Shown: positions 1 to 6,892, counted from the first letter of the stretch. The stretch: DNA of 7,536 nucleotides from Bacteroidota bacterium (GCA_003648395.1 QMPB01000203.1:1-7536); one strand, 5' to 3'. Numbers and translations: made by a program. The notes: a model not told the origin generated them from the sequence alone.

Positions 1-57
1 CAAAATATGAATGCTAGTTTCTTGCTTAGAAAAATGGGAATTACTACTGATGAGTAG
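1..57 (+). CDS. Possible C-terminal end of an unidentified protein (partial)
   Basis: Reading from the first base, one plus-strand frame stays open for 18 codons (QNMNASFLLRKMGITTDE) and ends at TAG 55-57; the other two plus frames stop almost at once. The peptide has the ordinary composition of a protein C-terminus, and its stop lies 20 bp before the end of the convergent pgi gene, a normal spacing for tail-to-tail genes. Eighteen open codons are too few to be significant on their own and I do not recognise the family, so this is a tentative call made from layout. Confidence 0.35.
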   Translation, partial: QNMNASFLLRKMGITTDE

Positions 58-61
58 TAAT
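40..61. terminator. Hairpin between convergent gene ends, possible bidirectional terminator
   Basis: A perfect 9-bp inverted repeat has arms ATTACTACT (40-48) and AGTAGTAAT (53-61) around a 4-base loop. It lies 16 bases beyond the pgi stop codon. On the pgi (minus) strand it is followed by a pyrimidine-rich stretch that includes TTTTTC; on the plus strand it is followed by a loosely T-rich stretch. The stem has only two G-C pairs, so it would be weak as a Rho-independent terminator. It also overlaps the last codons of the possible gene at 1-57. Confidence 0.35.
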
Positions 62-77
62 AAGTGTTATTGTTATT

Positions 78-1418
78 TTATAACCTTTTTCTAATTTCTT
101 CTGTTTCTTTCTCAAATCCTGGTTTTGCAAGCAAAGCAAACATATTTTTCTTATATGCTTCAACTCCAGGTTGGTTAAATGGATTTACTTCTAATAGGTA
201 ACCACTATAAGCACAAGCTAGCTCAAAGAAATATATCAGTTGACCAATATTTTCTTCATTAATTGCATCTATTTCTAGTTTAATATTCGGTACTCCACCA
301 TCTACGTGAGCAATGCTAGTTCCTAGTTGTGCCATTTGATTTATATATTCTACATTCTTGCCTTTGAGGTAATTTAATCCGTCAAGATCCTGATTATCAT
401 CAGGAATAAGAACTATATTCTTTGAAGATTTTACAGAAATTAATGTTTCAAAAATCACTCTTCTGCCTTCTTGAATATATTGCCCCATTGAGTGTAAGTC
501 TGTTGTAAAACTTGCTCCAGCAGGGAAAATGCCTTTGTTCTCTTTGCCTTCACTCTCGCCGTAAAGTTGCTTCCACCATTCAGTAAAATACATAAGTGTG
601 GGACTGTAATTAATTAGCATCTCAATATCAAAGCCTTCATTAAGTAAAGCATTTCTTGTAATAGCATAAAGCGCAGCTGGATTTTCTTTAAGATTGGTTG
701 ATTTTAAGCACTCCCTTTCCATGAATTTTGAGCCATTTACTAGAGCATCTATACTATAACCTGCTACTGCAATTGGAAGTAAGCCAACAGGTGTAAGAAC
801 AGAATATCTACCACCAACATCATCAGGAACTACATAGGTTTTATATCCTTTTTGTGTAGCCAAAGTTCTTAAAGCTCCTTTTTCAGCATCAGTAATTGCT
901 ATTATTCTTGATGCTGCTTCCTCTTCACCATATTTGTTTTCCAGATGTTGTTTTAACAATCTAAAAGCTACAGCAGGTTCTGTTGTAGTACCTGATTTGG
1001 AAATTACAGTTAGAGCATAATCATTATTATCAAGGAGTTGTAATAAATCAAACAAATAATCTTCACTTAGGTTTTGCCCTGCGTATATTATTTTTGGATT
1101 ATCATTTTCTTGAAAGGCTGAAAAAGGACTATTAAGAGCTTCAATTACAGCTCTTGCGCCAAGATATGAGCCTCCAATTCCAATTACTACAAAGTATTTA
1201 GCCTTAGCTTTAATTCTATTAGCAGTTTCTTTTATATCGTTAATAAACTCTGGAGTAATGCTTGAAGGGAGGTGGTGCCAGCCAAGAAAATCAGAGCCTT
1301 TTCCTTCTTTTTTTTCAATTAAAAGATGATGCTTCTCTACTTCCTTTTGTAAGTGCTTGAACTTTTCATTATCTATAAATGATGATACTTGGGAGGTGCT
1401 TATTTTCAGTTTTTGCAT
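78..1418 (-). CDS. pgi: Glucose-6-phosphate isomerase
   Basis: Cytoplasmic enzyme of glycolysis and gluconeogenesis that interconverts glucose 6-phosphate and fructose 6-phosphate. At 446 residues it matches the short Bacillus/Bacteroides type. Visible motifs: GIGGSYLGARA at 80-90; the sugar-phosphate loop SKSGTTTEP at 140-148; PGI signature 1, DDVGGRYSVLTPVG, at 199-212; GESEGK at 287-292, whose Glu288 aligns with the known catalytic base; DLHSMGQYIQEG with His309; and signature 2 ending in FNQPGVEAYK with Lys423. All the residues expected for catalysis are present, so the gene looks intact and active. The start at 1418 gives the expected N-terminus. It begins 11 bp after the stop of the DUF4292 gene, with no promoter-like motif between them, so it is probably the last gene of the TPR-DUF4292-pgi transcript. 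That neighbourhood is unusual for a sugar isomerase. Confidence 0.97.
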   Translation of the reverse strand: MQKLKISTSQVSSFIDNEKFKHLQKEVEKHHLLIEKKEGKGSDFLGWHHLPSSITPEFINDIKETANRIKAKAKYFVVIGIGGSYLGARAVIEALNSPFSAFQENDNPKIIYAGQNLSEDYLFDLLQLLDNNDYALTVISKSGTTTEPAVAFRLLKQHLENKYGEEEAASRIIAITDAEKGALRTLATQKGYKTYVVPDDVGGRYSVLTPVGLLPIAVAGYSIDALVNGSKFMERECLKSTNLKENPAALYAITRNALLNEGFDIEMLINYSPTLMYFTEWWKQLYGESEGKENKGIFPAGASFTTDLHSMGQYIQEGRRVIFETLISVKSSKNIVLIPDDNQDLDGLNYLKGKNVEYINQMAQLGTSIAHVDGGVPNIKLEIDAINEENIGQLIYFFELACAYSGYLLEVNPFNQPGVEAYKKNMFALLAKPGFEKETEEIRKRL

Positions 1419-1429
1419 AACAGTTCTAT

Positions 1430-2275
1430 TTATTTATTTGTTTTACTATTAGGAACTATATATTCTGTATACTTTTTAGGAATACGGAATGGGAATTTTA
1501 GTGGGCTATTAATTGAAAATTTATTGAAACTTATTTCAAGAAAAGTATTCTGATCTTCTCTAAACTTCAACAACCGATGTTTTGCAATTAGCATACTATC
1601 CACTTTTTCAAAGTCTGAATAGACGACTCTTAATTTAGCTTTATCTTCACCTATAACCTTGACACTCTGTTTTAATATTCTGTAGTTTGTTTTGTCAATC
1701 CACATATTTTGCATTAGAGCTTTAAGTTTGTTTTCTCCATTTTTAGAATGCTTCTTAAGCTTTTTTCTTGAGATTGTGCTCAATTGATATGAGTTCTTAT
1801 GATCAAATAGTTTAAAAACATCTGTTTCATAATATGGAAAATCATTACCAAGCATTAAAGATTGTAGCATCTCAAGGTCAACATCCACATTAAATCTTTC
1901 TTTGAAATATGACATGCTTTCCGACATATATGTTTTGCTTAGTCTATTTACAAAACGAAAACTGTCAGGGGTAATTTCAAGTCTAAATATCTCAATATTC
2001 ATTACGGCATATATACTTACCCAAAAAACACTATCAGTTCGAAGCCTAATTAGACCACTGAATGCTTGCTTTTTATCAGGCATTTGATATACTGCTTTAA
2101 ATTTTCCAGTAAACCATTTTGTATGAAATTGATTTTCCTTCATTTTAGCATATACAGAGTCCACAGCCAATTGTTTGGTAGCTCTTTTTGTTTCTTTTTT
2201 TGTACTTCTACATGAAGTAAAAGCAATAGAAAAAATAATAAATATGTAAAACAATTTAATTCTCATATTATTCAT
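1430..2275 (-). CDS. DUF4292 family lipoprotein, possibly LolB-like
   Basis: A predicted lipoprotein of 281 residues. A short basic N-terminus and a hydrophobic stretch (8-19) lead to the lipobox FTSC, with Cys22 as the lipidated residue. The mature part has motifs I associate with DUF4292: WFTGKFKAVYQ from 54, FSGLIRLRTDSVFWVSI at 72-88, then EIFRLEITPDSFRFVNRL at 95-112 and KTYM. Alternating polar and hydrophobic residues suggest a mainly beta fold. The order W-x-G, F-x-G-x-I/L-R, D-x-x-x-W, E-x-x-R-x-x-I-T-P resembles LolA/LolB/LppX lipid carriers, so handling of a lipid or lipoprotein at the envelope is a reasonable guess, not a demonstrated role. The start at 2275 overlaps the TPR stop by 8 bp. 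A second ATG at 2266 gives an equally good signal peptide (Cys19) and a 1-bp gap, and I cannot choose between them. Translation is probably coupled to the TPR gene. Confidence 0.88.
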   Translation of the reverse strand: MNNMRIKLFYIFIIFSIAFTSCRSTKKETKRATKQLAVDSVYAKMKENQFHTKWFTGKFKAVYQMPDKKQAFSGLIRLRTDSVFWVSIYAVMNIEIFRLEITPDSFRFVNRLSKTYMSESMSYFKERFNVDVDLEMLQSLMLGNDFPYYETDVFKLFDHKNSYQLSTISRKKLKKHSKNGENKLKALMQNMWIDKTNYRILKQSVKVIGEDKAKLRVVYSDFEKVDSMLIAKHRLLKFREDQNTFLEISFNKFSINSPLKFPFRIPKKYTEYIVPNSKTNK

Positions 2276-3890
2276 TTTTATTAATTTCCATATCTAATAA
2301 TTGTAAATTCTTGTTGTCTGGGAATTTTTTTAAGGCGTCATTTAGCCAGCTTAAAGCATTCTCAGTTTGCCCATCTTTAAATAGACAATATGCATAAACA
2401 TAAATATATTCAGGGTTTTTCGGCTCCATTTCTAGAGCTTCTTTTGCATATATTAGTGCAGAAGAGTAGTCCGTTGTAAAAGAAGCAATATCAAAAGCAT
2501 AATTTTTAATAATAAGTGCATTATTTTTATCAAGTTTCATTGCTCTCTGATAATTTGATTTTGCTTTTGCATTTTCACCTTGTCTGAATTGTGACTTTGC
2601 TTCCATAGCTAGAAAGGAAGCCTTATCAATAATTTTGTAAACAAAATTACTTCCCATATGAACTCTTTCTTCAGCTTTTTTCCAGTTATTATTATGCCCA
2701 TAAGCTTTTGCGTTGTAATAGTAAAGCTTTGCTTGTTGTGGGAAAAGTCGTAATGCTCTATTACTCTCATTTAGTAGAGCTTTGTAATCTTTAATTTCAT
2801 CTTCTGCAATAAGAAGCTGTTCCCAAATAATATACTTTGTACTATCTAATGCAATTACTTTTCTAAGATATTGAATAGCACATTTAGCATCTTCAGTATT
2901 ATTACAGTAGTCAGCTTTTATCGCCATTATCTTAGGACTTTTAGAATTAACTTCTAATGCAATATCTATCAGTTGATTAAAAGCATCAGAATAAGTTGTG
3001 TCTTTTACTGAAAGGCTCATAATCTTTACTAATACTTTAACTTTGTTATCAACGTCAAGCGTTTTAGCATACATGCCCTTTTTAAGTTCATCAATAGTTT
3101 TTTCGCTATCTCCAATTCTATAATAATAATCTGCAATAGAAAAATGAACAAAACCATCATTAGGGTCTATTTCTAGTATTTTGTTATAATAATCCATTGC
3201 CTTCTCAGGCTTGTTGATGTTCATATATATTTCAGCAACCATTCCGTAGTAATTTTTGTTTTCAGGGTTGTGTAATATTAATTCGTCAAGAACTGCTATT
3301 GCATTTTTATAGTCACCTTTTTTAAGGTAAATCTGCTTCTGTTGCTTAAGCACACCTTCTTCATATAAAAATTTATCTAATATTGTTTGGTAAACTTTAA
3401 TTGCTTGGTTATAATCTTTTGCATCAATACATAGGTTCGCCCATTGATAGTAATAGTCTTTTCTATTGGGATTTTGGTTTATTAATTCATTATTGACTTT
3501 TATTGCACCTTTGAATTCTTTTTGCTGTTTATATACCCGTATTAAAAATTCTTTATACCAAGCATTATCAGGGGCAAAATTAATTGCCTTGCTAATATAT
3601 TCTATTGCTAAATTAGGGTTTTGAAATTCATTAATTCGGGCGAGTTCAAAATAACTCGCATCATGATTTGGTTGCATCACGATACATTTATTGAAAGTTT
3701 TAGTAGCACCTTCAGTATTTCCTCTATACAATTTACGCTTTGCATCTAAGAAAGTATTAGTAACCATGAGAGATTGGGCTAAATCAATATTCTTATTATT
3801 AGCAGTTTTATTACCTATCTGCTTTGTTTTACAAGACGATAGAATTAAGGTTATTATTAAAAGGAAGAAGAATATGTTTCTTAATTGCAT
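2268..3890 (-). CDS. TPR-repeat lipoprotein
   Basis: A 540-residue envelope protein made almost entirely of helical repeats. The N-terminus has a hydrophobic segment (6-18) and the lipobox LSSC, which places the lipidated residue at Cys20; a polar linker follows to about 43. Tetratricopeptide units of about 34 residues run from roughly 44 to 522, and I count about a dozen. The clearest are at 78-108, 111-141, 178-209, 212-243, 246-276, 424-454 and 491-522, with the usual A/G, Y and P positions (for example AEIYMNINKPEKAMDYYNKI at 219-238, then LEIDP). The stretch 277-320 is less regular. TPR solenoids are scaffolds for protein-protein contact; no catalytic domain is seen. It is the first gene of the operon with DUF4292 and pgi. 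From memory, TPR-DUF4292 pairs are common in Bacteroidota, often near dut and an M23/EnvC-type peptidase, which hints at a role in envelope assembly. The exact function is unknown. Confidence 0.9.
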   Translation of the reverse strand: MQLRNIFFFLLIITLILSSCKTKQIGNKTANNKNIDLAQSLMVTNTFLDAKRKLYRGNTEGATKTFNKCIVMQPNHDASYFELARINEFQNPNLAIEYISKAINFAPDNAWYKEFLIRVYKQQKEFKGAIKVNNELINQNPNRKDYYYQWANLCIDAKDYNQAIKVYQTILDKFLYEEGVLKQQKQIYLKKGDYKNAIAVLDELILHNPENKNYYGMVAEIYMNINKPEKAMDYYNKILEIDPNDGFVHFSIADYYYRIGDSEKTIDELKKGMYAKTLDVDNKVKVLVKIMSLSVKDTTYSDAFNQLIDIALEVNSKSPKIMAIKADYCNNTEDAKCAIQYLRKVIALDSTKYIIWEQLLIAEDEIKDYKALLNESNRALRLFPQQAKLYYYNAKAYGHNNNWKKAEERVHMGSNFVYKIIDKASFLAMEAKSQFRQGENAKAKSNYQRAMKLDKNNALIIKNYAFDIASFTTDYSSALIYAKEALEMEPKNPEYIYVYAYCLFKDGQTENALSWLNDALKKFPDNKNLQLLDMEINKNE

Positions 3891-3901
3891 AGAATAATAA
3901 A

Positions 3902-3917
3902 TTGAGCTACAAAATTA
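3902..3917 (-). promoter_or_regulatory. Probable promoter of the TPR-DUF4292-pgi operon
   Basis: On the minus strand TAATTTTG (3917-3910) matches the Bacteroidota -7 element TAnnTTTG. Transcription would start near 3902, leaving a leader of about 12 bases before the ATG at 3890, which is short but usual for this phylum. I see no good TTG at the -33 position, so this is the weakest of the four promoters in the window. Confidence 0.5.
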
Positions 3918-4014
3918 ATTCAATTTCTCTGAAATATATTGTAGAAATTGTTATTGTTTATTAAAAGAAGTTGGGAAGTAGCTATTTCTATTTTTAAAAC
4001 TTATATTGTAATTT

Positions 4015-4392
4015 TTATATTAATTCATGTAATTTATGCATTAATATTTTAGTTTGTTTTAATATGGTTTCTGACTTTTCTTTACTAGGAATATCATTTG
4101 AGTCATCAGGATAGCGTCCTTGTATTTTGTATTTAATAATGGAATCTACAAACGCATTATCTTTATCTGTAAAGGTATAGTTTGCTTTTTTAGATAATTG
4201 ATAAATATCATGAGATTTTGGAGCAGCCTTTCCACTAATATTGATAATAATAGCTTTCAAAGATTTTTCAATAACTAAATGACAAAGAAATAATCCATGA
4301 ATAATTCTTGATTTATTTATATAAATTTTTGCTGATTTTAAATCGGCTATGGATTCATATTGCCAATCCTTTGTTCTATCTTTTGTGCTCAT
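4015..4392 (-). CDS. HEPN domain protein (orphan)
   Basis: A 125-residue, mostly helical cytoplasmic protein with the pattern of the HEPN family (PF05168 type): W10 and A16-D17-L18 in helix 1, HLVIEKSLKAI at 38-48, HDIYQLSKKA at 61-70 and a late YKIQGRYPDD at 88-97. It lacks a signal peptide and membrane segments. HEPN proteins of this size usually pair with a minimal nucleotidyltransferase (MNT) in toxin-antitoxin or nucleotide-modifying modules, but no MNT gene lies on either side. The R-x(4-6)-H motif of RNase-active HEPN toxins is not evident: R29 is followed by H32 (RxxH) and H38 (R-x8-H), and no other spacing fits. It is therefore uncertain whether it is an RNase, a nucleotide-binding helper or a remnant of a module. 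It has its own promoter and looks like an accessory insertion between two envelope operons. The frame is complete. Confidence 0.8.
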   Translation of the reverse strand: MSTKDRTKDWQYESIADLKSAKIYINKSRIIHGLFLCHLVIEKSLKAIIINISGKAAPKSHDIYQLSKKANYTFTDKDNAFVDSIIKYKIQGRYPDDSNDIPSKEKSETILKQTKILMHKLHELI

Positions 4393-4417
4393 TAGCTTAG
4401 TGAATTTTATGATTTTA

Positions 4418-4447
4418 CAAATATAGGGAATTTTATCAGTAACGCAA
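4418..4447 (-). promoter_or_regulatory. Promoter of the HEPN gene
   Basis: On the minus strand TTG (4447-4445) is followed after 19 bases by TATATTTG (4425-4418), a good match to the Bacteroidota -33/-7 consensus. Transcription would begin near 4412, about 20 bases before the ATG at 4392. A short palindrome (arms AAGTAA 4446-4451 and TTACTT 4453-4458) overlaps the -33 element and could be a binding site for a regulator. Confidence 0.65.
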
Positions 4448-4619
4448 GTAAATTACTTAGCTTGAATTGAAAATGTATTTGTTATGATTACACATTATTA
4501 GTGAATGTCTCGAAAACAGAATTATTTTTTTATAATTTATAATTATACTATACTTAATATTATAGCGTTTGCTTATGCCTTATATCAACAAATAGATGTT
4601 AGTATTTTAGATATTTGAG

Positions 4620-4658
4620 TTGATATTTAACAAAGGGATATAATATCTTTGATACAAT
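4620..4658 (+). promoter_or_regulatory. Promoter of the OmpA-VOC gene pair
   Basis: TTG (4620-4622), a 21-base spacer and TATCTTTG (4644-4651) match the Bacteroidota promoter consensus. Transcription should start near 4658, giving a leader of about 73 bases before the ATG at 4731. An imperfect dyad, CAAAG-N11-CTTTG (4631-4651), ends exactly on the -7 element and has an inner GATAT/ATATC core (4637-4647), so a repressor or activator site is possible. Confidence 0.6.
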
Positions 4659-4730
4659 GGATATGTTGAATTGTTATATGACCTTAGTTGTGTTATGTTT
4701 CTACTAATCAATAACTTAATAATTAATATT

Positions 4731-5762
4731 ATGAAAATTTTCAATTTAAAAACCTTAGGAATTATTCTTCTAGGAAGCATACTAATGAGTAGCTGTGTAA
4801 CATCAAAAAAATATAAAGAGTTACAAGGAAAACGTGATTTAACAGATAAAGAGAATTTACAGTTAAAAGAAGAGAACAGAAATCTTCAAACAAGTAATAA
4901 TGAATATTCTGCGGAAATTGCTAAATATAAAAAGCAGGTAGAAAACTTGAGTGAGGATACAACGAATATTGGTCGTAAATATAGAATAGTATCTTCAAAC
5001 TATAAAAGCTTGAATAAGAATTATCAAGATTTATTGGCTCAAAACCAAGCTCTTATAAAAGGAAATCATTCTGAAACTAAGAAGATACTAGCTCAGTTAC
5101 AAAAATCTCAGGCAGACTTAATTAAGAGAGAAGATTCCTTAGCTGTACTAGAAAATGAATTTGGCGTAAGAAAGAAAGAACTTAATGCAATGAGCGAGAA
5201 ACTTGCTGCACTTCAAGAATCGCTTGCTGAGAAAGAAATAGCATACAATAAACTAAGTAATGAGGTTCACCAAAAAGATAGTTTAATGCAAGCGCTGAAA
5301 AATAGTGTTGCTGATGCATTAATTGGGTTTGAAAAAGATGGGCTTACTGTAAGTAATCGTAATGGAAGGGTATACGTATCAATGGATAATAAGTTGATGT
5401 TTGCTAGTGGCAGTTTTAAAGTAAATCCAAAGGGGCAAGATGCTCTAAAGAAACTAGCAGAAGTACTTAAAGACAAGCAAGATATCAGCATTCTTGTGGA
5501 AGGACATACTGATAGCATACCTTACAGTGGCTCAGGCAAACTAAAGGATAACTGGGATTTAAGTGCAAAAAGAGCAACTTCAATTGTTAGAATTCTTACT
5601 AAAAATGCCGAGCTTAATCCATCAAGAATTACTGCTGCTGGTCGTGGAGAATTCAGCCCAATAGCTTCAAATAAAACATCTGAAGGTAGAGCTAAAAATC
5701 GTCGTACAGAGATTATTTTAATGCCTGATTTGAATAAATTATACAAAATAATTAGTGAGTAA
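4731..5762 (+). CDS. OmpA-family peptidoglycan-binding lipoprotein with coiled-coil stalk
   Basis: A 343-residue envelope protein expected to tether a membrane to peptidoglycan. The N-terminus has a hydrophobic stretch (9-19) and the lipobox MSSC with lipidated Cys22. Residues about 27-195 are a long, charged, heptad-like coiled coil rich in K, E, L and Q (KENLQLKEENRNLQ and similar), a stalk long enough to span periplasm. The OmpA/MotB C-terminal domain occupies about 214-332: LMFASGSFKV, VEGHTDS with Asp261, WDLSAKRA with Arg281 (the pair that binds diaminopimelate in this family), AAGRGE at 302-307 and EGRAKNRRTEI at 318-328. All the key residues are present. I chose the ATG at 4731 because it places a proper lipoprotein signal at the N-terminus; the same frame extends upstream to a TTG at 4671, but that would add 20 residues ahead of the signal. 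It is probably co-transcribed with the VOC gene 33 bp downstream. Confidence 0.92.
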   Translation: MKIFNLKTLGIILLGSILMSSCVTSKKYKELQGKRDLTDKENLQLKEENRNLQTSNNEYSAEIAKYKKQVENLSEDTTNIGRKYRIVSSNYKSLNKNYQDLLAQNQALIKGNHSETKKILAQLQKSQADLIKREDSLAVLENEFGVRKKELNAMSEKLAALQESLAEKEIAYNKLSNEVHQKDSLMQALKNSVADALIGFEKDGLTVSNRNGRVYVSMDNKLMFASGSFKVNPKGQDALKKLAEVLKDKQDISILVEGHTDSIPYSGSGKLKDNWDLSAKRATSIVRILTKNAELNPSRITAAGRGEFSPIASNKTSEGRAKNRRTEIILMPDLNKLYKIISE

Positions 5763-5795
5763 TAAAAGTTGAGTTCACGTAATATAGAAACAGTA

Positions 5796-6857
5796 ATGAG
5801 CAACAAAATAATAAACGGAATTCAGCAAATAGGAATTGGAGTAGAAGACGTTCATCAAGCATGGACATGGTATCGCAAAAATCTTGGAATGGATATAAAA
5901 GCATTTGAAGAAGCTGCTATTGCTGAGCTTATGCTACCATATACCGAAGGCAAAAAACGTCCTCGTCATGCAGTTCTTGCAATGAACCTACAAGCAGGTG
6001 GTGGTTTTGAAGTATGGCAACATACTGGTAAAACTCCTGAGAAACCAAAATATCAAATTCAACTTGGTGATTTAGGGATTTTCGTATCTAAGCAGAAAAC
6101 AAAAGATATAAATAAAGCTTTCTCAATGATGAAAGCTAATGGCGTTGATATTCTTGGGAAAATTGTAAAAGCACCAAATCAAAATTCTCATTTTTTTATT
6201 AGAGACCCTTTTGGTAATATTTTTCAAATAGTAGAGAATGACTATCTGCTTTTTGAAACTCCTGCTCCAACTGGTGGAGTTCTTGGTGCTATAATTGGCG
6301 TTAGCGATATTGATGCTTCTCTAAAGTTATATTCTGATATTTTGAATTACTCCGAAGTAGTTTATGATAAAACAGATGTTTTTTCAGATTTTTTAGCTAT
6401 ACCTGGTGGCGCTTTAAAAGCTAGAAGAATACTTCTTCGCTCATCAGAGAAAGAAAAAGGAGGATTTAGTCCATTATTTGGCCCTTCAGAGATAGAGTTA
6501 GTTCAAGTTTTAGATGCTCCTGTGCGTAAAATTTATGAAAATAGAATTTGGGGAGACCCTGGATTTATTCACCTTTGTTTTGATGTCTTCAATATTGCAT
6601 CACTAAGAAAAGAGTGTAGTGAAAAGAAATTCCCTTTCACTGTTGATTCTGAAAACTCTTTTGATATGGGAGAAGCTGCCGGACAATTTGCTTATATCTC
6701 TGATCCTGACGGTATTCCAATTGAATTTGTAGAAACTCATAAACTACCAATTATTAAAGCAATTGGTTGGGTGATAAACCTTCAAAAGCGTGATCCAAGA
6801 AAACCACTATCGAGGTTTATTCTAAGGTTAATGAGCTTTAAGAGAGTGAAAAATTAA
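5796..6857 (+). CDS. Two-domain VOC (glyoxalase/dioxygenase-like) protein
   Basis: A 353-residue cytoplasmic protein with two vicinal-oxygen-chelate domains, about 7-148 and 161-313. The first begins INGIQQIGIGVEDV and ends DPFGNIFQIVEN; the second has GVSDIDASLKLYSDIL near 168, SEIELVQ at 231-237, GFIHLCFDV at 256-264 and DPDGIPIEFVE at 303-313. VOC enzymes use His/Glu metal ligands. By eye the second domain keeps Glu234 or Glu232, His259 and Glu310, while the first has Gln where the opening His (about 11) and closing Glu (about 144) normally sit. Substrate and reaction cannot be told: glyoxalase, epimerase, dioxygenase and non-enzymatic binding all remain possible. After residue 317 comes a basic tail (KRDPRKPLSRFILRLMSFKR) outside the VOC fold. 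The ATG at 5796 directly precedes the conserved domain; the frame also contains a TTG at 5769, less likely in this phylum. With no promoter before it, it should share the OmpA transcript. Confidence 0.85.
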   Translation: MSNKIINGIQQIGIGVEDVHQAWTWYRKNLGMDIKAFEEAAIAELMLPYTEGKKRPRHAVLAMNLQAGGGFEVWQHTGKTPEKPKYQIQLGDLGIFVSKQKTKDINKAFSMMKANGVDILGKIVKAPNQNSHFFIRDPFGNIFQIVENDYLLFETPAPTGGVLGAIIGVSDIDASLKLYSDILNYSEVVYDKTDVFSDFLAIPGGALKARRILLRSSEKEKGGFSPLFGPSEIELVQVLDAPVRKIYENRIWGDPGFIHLCFDVFNIASLRKECSEKKFPFTVDSENSFDMGEAAGQFAYISDPDGIPIEFVETHKLPIIKAIGWVINLQKRDPRKPLSRFILRLMSFKRVKN

Positions 6858-6892
6858 TTAACTTATAAGTATTAAAAAACGAAAAGTTTCTT

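Larger units (their letters stand above)
4393..4730. other. 338-bp divergent intergenic region
   Basis: Very AT-rich spacer between the HEPN gene (minus) and the OmpA gene (plus). It holds the HEPN promoter at its left side and the OmpA promoter at its right side. Between them, about 4460-4610, I see no start codon leading to a plausible protein, no recognisable nucleotidyltransferase remnant, no tRNA and no strong hairpin; it is low-complexity sequence with runs such as ATTTTTTTATAATTTATAA. Confidence 0.7.

Noticed and set aside
1902..2087. Plus-strand open frame opposite the DUF4292 gene
   Set aside because: It lies wholly inside a well-supported gene on the other strand and shows no recognisable protein features.
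3691..3897. Plus-strand open frame opposite the start of the TPR gene
   Set aside because: It is antisense to the signal peptide and first repeats of the TPR lipoprotein; its hydrophobic stretch is a by-product of that.
4671..4730. Upstream TTG extension of the OmpA gene
   Set aside because: It would put 20 residues, including an extra Cys and a hydrophobic stretch, before a complete lipoprotein signal peptide. The ATG at 4731 fits much better.
4393..4730. Search for a nucleotidyltransferase remnant beside the HEPN gene
   Set aside because: No GS-x(n)-D-x-D pattern or sizeable open frame was found on either strand in the spacer.
5769..5795. Upstream TTG extension of the VOC gene
   Set aside because: The extra nine residues are not part of the VOC fold, and the ATG at 5796 lies directly before the conserved first strand. 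TTG starts are uncommon in this phylum.
5267..5806. Two minus-strand open frames opposite the OmpA gene end
   Set aside because: Both are shadows of the conserved OmpA domain on the plus strand, with Ser/Leu-rich low-quality translations and no motif.
6861..6870. Palindrome ACTTATAAGT after the VOC stop
   Set aside because: It is a perfect 10-bp palindrome but has no loop and is AT-rich, so it cannot form a convincing terminator. Short palindromes of this kind are expected by chance here.
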